DNA from: Apodospora peruviana
Lineage: Eukaryota; Ascomycota; Sordariomycetes; Sordariales; Lasiosphaeriaceae
Direction: 5' to 3'
Length of the DNA stretch: 64,000 nucleotides
Assembly: GCA_033439685.1 (NCBI GenBank)
Contig: JAUEDM010000002.1
Location: forward strand, 4,588,001-4,652,000
Shown here: positions 23,999-34,418 of the stretch, one piece after another
How the letters are laid out: every line of letters starts with the position of its first letter
How positions within the stretch are numbered: the stretch's first letter is position 1
Translations under genes and position numbers: made by a program
Notes under the pieces: generated by a model
Database searches by the model: none
Told to the model about the DNA's origin: nothing
What the model saw: the letters and a program-made list of their open reading frames with translations, nothing else

Positions 23999-25008
23999 AT
24001 GTTGCGCCTCTCGTACTGGGTATGTTCCCCCCTGGCATCTACCATCTTGCGCCTCGCTACTAAAACTATACACAGGTATTCCCGATAATCTCCGGCGTGG
24101 TCTGGCTCGGCACCTTACTTGGCCTACTCCTGTACTGGATCATCGACACAAAGCGGATGCGCTACACCTCCATGGCAGACAGCCAAAACATCGCCTACAT
24201 CAGTGACGTCGGCGCAGCTCGCCTCAAACCGCTCTTCATCACGGGATGCGTCATCACCACCATCTTCCTCGACATCTCATTCGGCGCCGACCGCTGGCTG
24301 CGACACCGCGGCCGGCTTGTCCCCAACACCTCCCGAGGCGAGAAGATCCTCTCGGGGCTAACCATCGTCTTCGCCTTTGTCGGGACCGTGGGCCTGGTCT
24401 TCCTGTCGATATTCGACACGGCGCGCCACCCGAAACTTCACGACGTCTTTCTTCTACTCTTCATCGCCGGTTATGTCCTGTCTGCAATTTTTATCTGTTG
24501 GGAATATCAACGGCTGGGTATCCGTACGTCATGTCATTCATTCATTCTTGCGTCGTTCATTATTCCCCGCCGCCGGGTGTAGTGTAGTGTATATACTAAC
24601 ATTTCGTCTCTAACAGGTTACCGCGAACACCGCGTCCTGCGCATATCCTTTTGGATCAAGCTTACTTTTGTCGTGGTCGAGATCTTACTCGCCATCGCGT
24701 TTGTGGCATGCACATTCACAGGCCGTTATAACCCCGGCGCCGTGCTGGAGTGGGTCATCGCCTTCATCTTTTCATTTTACGTCTTTTCCTTCTACATCGA
24801 CCTGTACCCGGCCGTAAACACCAAGGACCCGCGGAACGTGCACAAGATGACGCAGCACAAGTCGAGGTACCCGGCTGCGGCGGACCTTGGGGCGGCAGAG
24901 ATGGAAGAGGGTAGCGCCAGCAGCGACAGGAACCTCAACGGCGCGGTGGCTGCAGCACCAGCGGTACATAATAATGGCCGTGGCTACGGGCATTCCAATA
25001 ACTTTTAG
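23999..25008 (+). CDS. Sfk1/Frag1/DRAM family multi-pass membrane protein
   Basis: Three exons: 23999-24019 (7 codons), 24076-24523 and 24617-25008, giving 286 aa. About six hydrophobic helices are visible: near 8-30 (ISGVVWLGTLLGLLLYWII), 65-80, 105-125, 130-150, 170-190 and 195-220. Family landmarks are WEYQRLG, YREHR and SFWIKL. Yeast Sfk1 is a plasma-membrane regulator of phosphatidylinositol-4-kinase signalling and lipid asymmetry; DRAM and Frag1 proteins are related. The C-terminal 65 residues are hydrophilic and presumably cytosolic. The second intron has two donors six bases apart (24518 GTATCC and 24524 GTACGT), both in phase; the second is preferred because its consensus is better, giving LGIRYREHR. 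Confidence 0.88.
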
Positions 25009-25699
25009 GGGAGGTACAGGATTGACGCGTCGTGGAGGAATTATAGGGGTAATCAGGAAGCATGCTAGCGGCAGGTTAATGGGTGTGATCTGTGTTACTC
25101 AGGCTCCTCTTGCTTAGAGAGACGAGCCTGTTTGTTGTTGTTCATTTTAGGTTGGGCAAGAGATATCATGAATATGATTTGGTTTTTTTTTTTCTTTTTT
25201 TTTCTTTGGTGGATTGGCATTGTTGTTTAGCAATCTACGTGGCGATTTGCGAGGCGTTTCGGTGTTATGGGTAGCAGGTCAGCGTAAAAGGGTCCTCTAA
25301 CAAGCATGTTTGTATATAGTAGTGTAGAGCTGTCACTGCCGCGGTGTTCCAAGTTTGGGGATATGTCTGCTAGAGGTAGCAGGTTCAGATGTCAAGGAAT
25401 AGAGATCAACTCTTCATCGTTTGCAAACAAGAACATAACTGGTATATTTATTCCACTTGTGAAGAAGGATGCTGCCCCTATTATCTGTTAAACCCTTCTA
25501 TGCCATCACCATTGGGAGTCTAGTGACCTGGTGATGATGATACCACCCGGCCTTCCCCGGTTCACCGCAGGTTAAGATCTGGTATCCGGCGCTTGCACAA
25601 ATCCGCGACTTGCGTTCCAGACCTGACCATCCATTCGGTACCAGCTTAACTCTCCTTCATGTCCAGTCTGCCAGCACACTCATTCATTGATTACCCACT
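25009..25699. other. Convergent 3' flank
   Basis: 691 bp between the Sfk1-like stop codon and the stop of the small membrane protein. It contains a T-rich run (about 25180-25206) of 3' UTR character and no gene. Confidence 0.5.
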
Positions 25700-25993
25700 T
25701 CAACGCACAACCACAGGCGGTTTCTGCTCCTCGGTTGCAGTTACGCCATGCTGTTGTTGACCACTACTCCTCCTACTGTGATCATTCAGCTCCATACTGG
25801 GCGTCGCCGTGTTCCCGCCGAGCCCGTCCTCCGCGTTGACGACGGCCGGTGGGCGGTTCCGGCGCCGACTGACTTGGACCACGCGGCACCCTATCGCGCA
25901 CACTCCAAAAAGGAAGCAGAGCGACAGCGCGACGATGAGCACTATCACGCCGACCTTGGTGCCGGATTGGAGGTCTCCGAAACCGCCTGCCAT
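25700..25993 (-). CDS. Small single-pass membrane protein, function unknown
   Basis: An open frame of 97 aa starting MAGGFGDLQSG. One strong hydrophobic segment lies at about 13-35 (VGVIVLIVALSLCFLFGVCA), followed at once by a positively charged stretch (RVVQVSRRRNR), which predicts a type III/N-out or signal-anchor topology. The tail is hydrophilic. The frame stays open upstream to 26164, but the added 57 residues are Arg/Ser-rich and UTR-like, so the internal ATG is taken. I do not recognise the family. The TM segment plus basic stop-transfer residues make it a plausible gene, but size and lack of homology information keep confidence moderate. Confidence 0.5.
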   Translation of the reverse strand: MAGGFGDLQSGTKVGVIVLIVALSLCFLFGVCAIGCRVVQVSRRRNRPPAVVNAEDGLGGNTATPSMELNDHSRRSSGQQQHGVTATEEQKPPVVVR

Positions 25994-27408
25994 TTTGTTT
26001 GTGGTGGAGGATGAACGGGGTCGTCGTCGTCGAGTGTGGTGCGGATTGTTGCCGGACGCTCGCAAGAGCTGACCAGCGGTTTTGACGTGCTTGCTTGGGA
26101 TCCTTAGATGGATCGCGAAATACAAGCGACCTTTTTTGGCGATTATATAGGTAGGTACAGCCAATTAGATATGATATTATACTGTAAACTCCCACATTAG
26201 TGAATATACTCATCCGTTTACAACAATTGGATGCCGGAACTTTTGAGCGACTCATCATGATGAGAAAGTTGCTCACCTATTTATGTTTGTGGTAATTATA
26301 TCAAAAGCACCTCCGTCGTCGTCGTCATCGTCGTCGCACGTCTAGGTATGATTCTTCTCGCGGAAGTTTTGATAACGACGTAACCGGGCAGGCGGGCAGC
26401 GAGCGGGTGATGTAACATGGGACGCCAAAACAAACAGAACAGGGGGAAAAAAAGAAAAATGGAAAATGGTGTGTGCCGAGCCGTTCTTATTATTATTCTC
26501 CGTCTTTCACTGCCGCTTCTCCTTCAAAGTGATTTTCAGACCCCAACCAAGCACACTTCCTAAACGATGTCCCTCGTTAATTAATTCAGGAAGGTGGGTG
26601 CTCGTCTATCATTCGGTAGGTCACTGCCTGCCTGACGGCGGGATTTATCCGCACCAAATAGATTCGCTGTTACATCAGAACCGTCTTCATACACATAAGG
26701 AAGGTGCATCACGTCCAGACATTGCTGCCAACAGAACAAGCTTGTTAATTGTGGGGTAATATCTTCTGGGCTAAAAGCTTGGTTCTAAGCCGCTCGAGGC
26801 AGGAAAGATGCCCAGTGGAGTGGCCACGGGAATAACGATCGGAATCCGTCATCTCCTTCCTGTTGAGGACATGATCTTACGCCACACCATTGGGGCGGCG
26901 ACATGGAATATGAATCCACGGCCGAGAACATCACTTACAGAAACATACCTTACGTACGAACAACTGACACACACACACACACACACACTCACACGTTGAT
27001 GCCGTGATCCGAACCGCGCATAATGGCGTAAATGGTAGGGCTGATCGTTAGGTATGTACAAATGCAAGGCAGACTGCAAAAATGATACCTAAGAACAATA
27101 CTCTTATGCGAAGCCTCATAATAGTCAAGGTACTTATCAGTACCTAACGCCTGGCCGAACAACATCTGTCATGTTGCCTCAAATAACCCAACTCCAAGAT
27201 AGACTGGGTTATGTAACAAAGTGTTCCCGTTGTCGGAGCTTTGCTGCTGGTACAAGCTCCTTTCAAATTCTCAGATTCCTTCTTCCACTTCTTTCAGCAA
27301 ATCCGCACACATATTATAGACATCCTTCATGTCTTGGCTCCGCCTTAAAGATATCAGCGGCCCCGGTCCAGATCTACACTACCTGGTAGCAAGCAAAGCC
27401 TGCTTGAA
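25994..27408. other. Intergenic region with CA microsatellite
   Basis: 1.4 kb between the presumed 5' end of the small membrane protein and the 3' end of the RFTS gene, both on the minus strand. It contains CGT-rich repeats at about 26311-26338 and (AC)11 at 26967-26988. No gene supported. Confidence 0.5.
26967..26988. repeat. (AC)11 microsatellite
   Basis: Eleven perfect AC units in noncoding DNA. Confidence 0.9.
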
Positions 27409-30032
27409 TTAAACCAACAGACGTCGCTTGATAGGCGGAGGCAACGCTTCGCCGTTAGACATTGTGTTGCGCTTCTTAAGCAAAGTCTTCTGGCCAATAG
27501 CCTGGAGCTTTTCCAGCAAGTTACTGAGTTTGAGCGTCAGCATACGATCCTAGTAATGAGTTCATATGAAAAACAAAAAGGGTCCGCTTGCCCGGGTATG
27601 AACTCTCTTATCCCACGAGCAGAGAAACGCACTCGAGCCACTCGCCCGTCCAGTGTAGACCACCTGGTCTAATGAGGAACCAACGCCATATCCCCTGTTT
27701 CGACACCAGGGAGGTTCCATCAACCCATCCAAAACCAGCCAGACAAAATCAAATCAAATCAAATCTCTGGTTTTGAAAAACTCGTGTAACTTTCACGAGG
27801 AGGAGGCGTAGAAAGGGGACGGAGAGGGGGAAGTTTGAAACGAGGAAATGATGCATACTTGATGGGCATGTCGCCGCCACGGCTCTCCGTGACCGCCAGA
27901 TTGATCTTCTCGACCTGCGACTCGTGCCACCTAAAGTGCTCATGGATGCGCTCCTGGCCGGCCATTTCCTCCGCCGAGCGGACAACAAAACCGCACTGGT
28001 CCTGATCGCAGGTCCAGGTCCCATTAGGCCCGACCGGCGACATGGTCGGCAGCTTCTCGGCATGGACAACAATCCTGACCGCGTCTTGGGGCGCGGGGAC
28101 CGAGCCGCGGCCGCTCGTGCTAATCACCTCGACGTCTTCGTTCACCAGGCTGTCGTCCTCGCTCGTATCGTCTTCGTCGTGAGCGTAAGGCCTGTTTCGT
28201 CTTGACACTCTCCTCCGCTGTTCTTTACGTCCGGCACCGCCGCCGCTTGGTAAGTCCTCTTCCATTTCCGAGACGGGCCGCTTCTTTGAGCTGCCCGCCA
28301 GGCGGAGGACCGCGCCCTTGCCGGACGTTCGGGTGCCCGTGAGAGGTTGGAGGTGCTTTCCACGTGGGGGGTCCTCCTCGGACTGTTCGTCGTCTTCCCA
28401 TTTCAGCGTCGTCCTTGGTATTGACTTCCGTGACTTGTTCTTGGGGAGGTCGTTGGACGGCGTGAGGGTGTCAGTTGCTGGTCCTTTCGCCGACGCTCGT
28501 GGTTTGAAAGATTTGACTTTCCGGCGAACTAGTTGCGAAGGGATCTCCCATTCAGGGAGGTCTTCTGGTAGTTCAACCGGCCGTTGACTGACTTCCTCCA
28601 ACCACTTGTAGAACATCGTGCCCCGCCATTCTGGGTCTAAATGCTGCAGAAGCTCTTTTGAGTAATAGTGTACGATGATTTGTGAATTACCGTACTTCTT
28701 GACTTTGCACTTGAAGTGTACTTGACCGTAAACTTTTGAGGCCGAGGCCTTCTTGATGTCAAATTCGCTGGCCATCTCTCGGAAGACATCCACAAGCCTT
28801 TCGACTGGAGACATATCGGCTGCGTCAGGCGTGGGAGACTCCTTGGGAGCTGGAGATGGTTTGGTGGGTAGCCGTTGGGTTAGGTTTGAAAACATATAGT
28901 CAGGCAGAGGTACGGGAGTGCTGCTCTGGAGCTTGGCTTTGCCCTTCCCCTTCTCAGAAACCTCAAGTGGAGGGCTATTTGACGGGCCTGACGCCAAATC
29001 CGTCATCTCAACATCTTCATCATCGCTGTTTCTCCTACTGGCCCTGCGAGACCTGCTGCTCGATCGCTCTGATATCGGTCTGCTTTGAGATGCTTGTCCG
29101 ACGTCAGCAACCAGTGCAGGGAATATCGGCGTCGGAGGAATCAATCCAGCGGCTGCGTCGGCAATCCTTTTCGTCAAGACCTATATATCACACATTCGTC
29201 AGTTGCGGAGTCCCTGGCAAATCAAGAAACTGAGGAGCAAAACACTTACAGCGTCCAAACCGCGCAGCCACTTGGCGAAATCAGTATTGTCCCACAACAA
29301 CTCCGCCTCCTTGGGGAAGTGTGAAATGAGAAACTGCGCCCATTTTTTGCATCGCGCTTCGACCTCGTCCCGGAAGACGCCATCACCAACGGTGAGAGCG
29401 TATTTGAAGAAGATTTCGTCGAGACTCGGTTGGACGGGGGGCTTCTTTTTCTTCCTCATGTTCTTTTTCAAGGCCTTGTCGTATGGCTCGTACGCATCGA
29501 GTATGCCGTAGTATAAAGCGATGGCCTCTTGAACCTCACGATACGTACTCTCGTACTCCGGCGCCGGCAAGATCTCGAACCACCCAGCCGCGCCCGAGAC
29601 CCATAGGGTATTCGGAAGGTAGCCGATGGAATAGCGCTCCGATCGCGATATCTCGATGTGCGCCACCCTTTTGTTCGGCTTAATGACTAGAAATAGGGAG
29701 CAGAAATAAAGGTTAGCTTCGAGTCCTGGCACTCGGTGAGGTGGGGGTTGCTTGCGCTTACGGTTGGCCATGATTTCGGTATCCGCCTCGTCAATCTGCA
29801 ACGTTCCCCTGATGACCATGGGCCCTTCGAGGTGAACATGCAGTGGGTTCGCCGGCGTCTTGCAATCCGACCGATACACCATCGCGTCGGTCAGAACGTA
29901 ACAGGGCCATTCGTTATCTGGCGTGTTTGGCGACGTGGGCTTCAGAACATTGGTCTCTTTGAGATAGCGATGGTGCAGCTCCTCGACAGTGGCGACCGCC
30001 GAGTTGGACGGCCGCCGCCGCCGGCCTGCCAT
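27409..30032 (-). CDS. RFTS-domain heterochromatin protein, Raf2/DIM-7-like
   Basis: Four exons: 30032-29762, 29686-29250, 29180-27859 and 27523-27409, for 714 aa. The first two introns (75 and 69 nt) are standard. The third is 335 nt (GTATGC donor, branch GCTGACG, acceptor ACTCAG) and restores phase exactly into a terminal exon reading NNLLEKLQAIGQKTLLKK. The N-terminal 200 residues match the replication-foci (RFTS) domain known from DNMT1 and from fission yeast Raf2/Clr7. The C terminus has a Cys pair in WTCDQDQCGF (about 625) and HEHFRWH (about 650), suggesting a zinc finger. Raf2 and its Neurospora counterpart DIM-7 belong to the Cul4-DDB1 complex that directs H3K9 methylation; here this is an assignment by domain order. 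Without the last intron the frame would end at 27759 with an unrelated 30-residue tail. Confidence 0.72.
27742..27765. repeat. Short TCAAA tandem repeat inside the third intron
   Basis: Four imperfect AAATC/TCAAA units within the long third intron of the RFTS gene. Confidence 0.7.
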
Positions 30033-31229
30033 TATGGAATGGGGTTCCCCGTTGTTTTCGTCGTCACGGCTGTGCGTCTTTACTTTCAATTCGCAGTGGG
30101 CCGGTCGGGGGTCACTTTCGCTCAAGTCTCAGGCGGGGGAGGGGGCATTGGTCGCGTCTGGAAAACGATGGGTTCTGTTCAAGTTGGTTTTCTGCGAAAG
30201 GAAGGCGGCTTTCGGTGGCGTATGTATGAACTTTTTGCTGATTTGCTTCGTCTTCAGACAAGTGTGAATTGTTGGTCACTCGCCGGGTGCTTGTTCTAAT
30301 TCATACCTGGTCGGGGAAGAGATGCTCTTAACGCGCTGATAAAAGAGTGGGACACGCGACCGGCAACGCGCATCCCTGGCCGAATTTGTCGAGGCGATCA
30401 GGTTCGGTGGGGCTCGGTCCCTCGCAACCCTGACATTGCTTGGCACGCTCCGTGGGCTCTTGTCAGGTCGGTCCCACTTGAAGTACCTTTGTACCTATCA
30501 CACCGAAAGAGACGCAGATATAAAATGACCAAATGGCTTTGGGAAATAAAAATACATCTGAGTTCAGCTTTAACAGATAACCTCTGTTATGATGTAAAAT
30601 AAAACTAACAACCTCAGTTACCCACCCATCTTATTGTTGAAACTTGCTTGTCCGTACCAGTTCCAAGTTTGTGGTTAACCGCACGCCAGACGGCCGAAGG
30701 CTGCTCGGGCATTACCACCCGGATGCTGGAAGCCGTCGGCCCAACAGGTAGCCTGGTGCACTGCCGACATTGTTATCACACTTCCCCCCTCTGGAAGTTT
30801 CCGATGCGTTGAAGATTTGACTGTGGTTCATGGCTGCCTTGCTCGTCCGTACTCTTCCGTTGTACCAGCTGCTGAAATGGTAAAAACATTCTGCTATATT
30901 TATCGGACTGTTATTAAACAGCATGTTGTATCCATTTGGCCTATGTATGTAATTAATTACAGCTCTTGTATATATCTGTCTGCTGCTTTGCTAAACCCCA
31001 GCGCCACCGTATTGTATATATATAATTAATGTGTATATCCACGCCATCGATGCTCTTCATCATCGTCTCCACCGATTATATATATATATATATATATATA
31101 ATTTCCCAATACCCATCTCCTGTTTAAACCGCCTTCAACAGCCCAAAAAAAATAAAACAAAGAAAAAGAAACCTTTCAAAAGACTGAATTACCACAGGCT
31201 GATTACCAATTATGAATAAGAAAAAAAGT
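30033..31229. other. Intergenic region with TA microsatellite
   Basis: 1.2 kb between the start of the RFTS gene and the stop of the GT2 gene (both minus strand). AT-rich towards the right, with (TA)12 at 31077-31100. No gene seen. Confidence 0.5.
31077..31100. repeat. (TA)12 microsatellite
   Basis: Perfect TA dinucleotide run about 130 bp beyond the stop codon of the GT2 gene. Confidence 0.9.
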
Positions 31230-34210
31230 TTAGAAAGTAAACTTCATCAGAGCCGGGTTCAGCAGCACCGGCAGTCCGAAATGGCTAACAACGACGGCGC
31301 CGAGCGGGTAGATGCTAAAGAACTTGTCAATGCGCCAGTGGATAGGGAAGAAGAAGTAGCCGCTGATCATGAGGCCAACACAGACGAAGCAGAACAGGAA
31401 GGTGAACTTGAAGGTCCTAAGGATGCGCCAAATCTCCTCGCCGAAATGGACCTCCTCGACTTCTTTGGCGGTGGCGCCCCAATTCATGTCGATCTCGAAG
31501 AAGTGCGACAGGATCGCCTGCGAGACGTGCATTGAGATGCCGCCGAGGAAGATGGTGAACATGGGGATCCATCTGATGTTTTCGAATACTGGACAAAAGT
31601 GTTAGTTTGTTGTTCATTCATCAAAGAGATAGAAGAAACTCACCAGCCGAAATCAAGCTCTTCTCATTCAGTCGATAACGCAACATGGCCAGCCCAAAAT
31701 TGCCCAGCGCCGTAAACACCACGATAATCGTGACGTAGATGGCAAACGAGTCAAGGTAGAACTTGTCGTACAAGCCGTAGAACCAACCGGTGATAAAATA
31801 GTTGGCCAGGGTCATGCACCAGACCGACCCGATGGCATAGTAGGTGCCGATGTATGCGCAGATGGTTAGTTTCTTGGGAAGCGGTATCCCGGACCAGATG
31901 AACTGGCGGAACAGCGGCGTGAAGGGGCCGCGCGTGACCCAGAAGCGCAGCGGGTGGAAGAGCAGCTCGTTGCATCCGTAGGCGTACTTTTCCCAGCGCG
32001 CCAGCTCGTCGTACACGGTCAGGCTGACGCCTTCCTTGAAGCCGTCTCCGGTGTAGGCGGCGTACCGAAGAGAATAGCCGGCGACCTGCAGACGTAAAGA
32101 CATATCGAAGTCCTCGGACACGTGCGACTCGCTCCAGAACTTCTCGTACCCGTCCTCGTCCGTGTAGGCGGCCGCGTCCTGGAGGGCCTGCCAGCGCATG
32201 ACGGCGTTGTGGCCGACGAAGGGGCACGAGTCGCCCGACGCGACGGCGAAGGTGATGGAGCTGTAGATAAGATTCGTGAACCAAGTCACTCCGTTCTCGA
32301 AGTACGAATCCGTCACGTTCATGACCCCTGACGAGAATTGGATGATAGCCACATCGGGGCTCTGCTCCATCTCGCTCGCCGCGTCTAGCAAACAGTCCTT
32401 GGGAACTCTCGTGTCGGAATCGATAAGCAGGATGTAATCGCCAACGCGAATGTTTCCATCCGCCCACGTCCTGCCCTCGTCCTCCTCCAAGACGTCCCCG
32501 AGGCACTGATAATACGCCTCGACTTCGCGCTCGTTGTTCCACGTGCCGATCCTGTTGATCTTGGCCAGCTTGTCTTCGACTCGGTTGGCCACGGACAGCG
32601 CATAGTTCATGTTGCTCGCCTTCTTGAACTTGCCTCGACGCAGAAACTTTTTCTCGCCCGCCTCCTCGTTCGGGCGCGGGTTGTGCGGCGGCCTGGCGAC
32701 CCAGCCGATGTTGTGTTCGTCGTAAAAGTCACGGCGGGCCTGCGCGTCGTTGTCCGAGATGAGCTGCATGCCGTCGTCGTTCACAAAGATGTTGGCCGAG
32801 CCGCCCTGCATTTCGTACGTGCTGATGGCCGCCTTGAGCGAGACCACGGTCGGCTTGATGACGGCGTTCAGGCCCTCCTTGTACACGGGCATCTGGATCG
32901 TGACGTGCGGGAGCTCGTGGACGCCACGCTGCAGCCGGCGAGGCGGTTTGCCGCTGAAGTACTTGCTGTTGCTCTCGACGGTGTAGATGGGGCCGAAGAT
33001 CTGGAACAGGGAGCTGACGAGGGACTGGAAGAAGAACTGTTTATTTTGAGATTTGTTAATAAATCATCAGTAGATGGGGGTTGAGTGATGAAGATGCAAC
33101 TTACCAAGCTCACGAGAATTTGCACAGGATTCACCGCAAGAAGGGCAAACCGAAAATAACTCCCATCGACCGCGGTCTCGAGCGCCAGTGACCGCCACCC
33201 AAGCCCCAGACACACAATCATCAAGATCAACGTCAGGGACACCACACCCGCGCTCCACAGCCTGATCGGCCTACGCTCTTCAAGACCGCCCTCCAGCACA
33301 TCCGGATCGACTTCTTCACTGTTGACGTTCCACCCCCCCTTGCTCCCCTTCCCCTCGTAATACGCCGGCGGCGGCGGCACCAAGTTCGGATCATCCTCAT
33401 CATCCCCGTCCCCGGAACCACCGTGCCAAATCATCTGCATAAACCTCATCTCCAAGTCCTGCGCCCTGGCCAACAACTTGTCCGGCTCGTCATCCCAAAC
33501 AACCAACATCCTCACATCATCAATAAACGCCGCAAAATGGTGCAGATTTCCCCTGGGGAGGTCCGTCATGGTCGGCACGATCTGCACCCTCAAGTCCTCT
33601 GTCAGGGGCACGTAGTCCATCTCATCCAGTCCCTCCCTGCTCCGGATCGAGTCCATGATCGTTCTCACCACCGGAGTGTTCACCGTGAGCGCGCACCGCA
33701 CGTTCATCTGCACGACCACCTCGTACAGCGAGCCCGGGATGGCGCACATCTGCGGCGGGCAGCACGTGAAGCTCCCGCGGGCCTTCTTCAGCACGACGCC
33801 TTCGTACGGGTCCAGGCCCGAGGCGTACTGCTTGCGGAGCAGCTGCTCGTACAGATAATTGACCATCATGTCGTTGCGGATGTCGTGGATGGTGTCGCGC
33901 TCGAGGTTGCGCTCGTCACCCACGGGGAAGATGGAGTGTCGCGAGGAGGTCAGGCCGCTGCGGCCTCCTCCTCCTCCACCTCCACCACCGCTTCCGCCGT
34001 CCTGGCCTCCTGGTGTGCCTGGTGCCGACTTTACCGTGACGCTGTCCGAGTTTCTCCACGAACGGCGTCCCGGTCGCATGTGAACGCCATCCGGGATGGA
34101 GAGCATGCTGGCCGATCTGGCAACGGGGGTGATGGTGCCTCCTGTGATGGTGTTGGTGTTGTCCGCGGCGGCATGCTGTGCGAAGTCATGGCTGGATGAG
34201 ACGACAGGTG

Positions 34211-34245
<35 letters not shown>

Positions 34246-34418
34246 TTTGTCTGGCGCGAGGTGGTTGGTTTCCAGCTGGCTTGCTTGGACGACCCGGACG
34301 GCTTCTTCTCCGCCAGCTCGACAGCGGCATTGTCGACAGACCTCCGCGTATCAGATAGACCAGCGGCGTTGCCCCCGCCCGTGCTGACGGGGGTGAAGTA
34401 AGACTTGAATGCCTTCAT
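31230..34418 (-). CDS. Processive GT2-family glycosyltransferase, hyphal-growth type
   Basis: Three exons: 34418-33105, 33036-31644 and 31588-31230; introns of 68 and 55 nt keep phase; 1021 aa. The N-terminal 350 residues are cytosolic and low in complexity, with a Thr run coded by CGT repeats on the plus strand and a Gly run. Membrane helices lie at about 375-395 and 405-440. The catalytic domain carries the processive GT-A motifs VNDDGMQ (about 523-529), DSDTR (644-648), SEDFD (745-749) and DELARW (about 781-786, the QxxRW equivalent). Further helices follow, three of them in the last exon. The block RRGKFKKASNMNYAL is typical of the fungal GT2 group needed for hyphal growth on surfaces in plant pathogens such as Zymoseptoria. 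The polysaccharide product is unknown; it is neither a classical chitin synthase nor a beta-1,3-glucan synthase. Confidence 0.88.
34212..34245. repeat. CGT trinucleotide repeat coding a Thr run in the GT2 gene
   Basis: Eleven CGT units on the plus strand, read as ACG (Thr) on the coding minus strand in the N-terminal cytosolic part of the glycosyltransferase. Confidence 0.9.

Noticed and set aside
27570..27665. tRNA-like sequence on the minus strand with A-box and B-box resemblance
   Set aside because: T stem and acceptor stem do not pair; it lies inside an intron of the RFTS gene.
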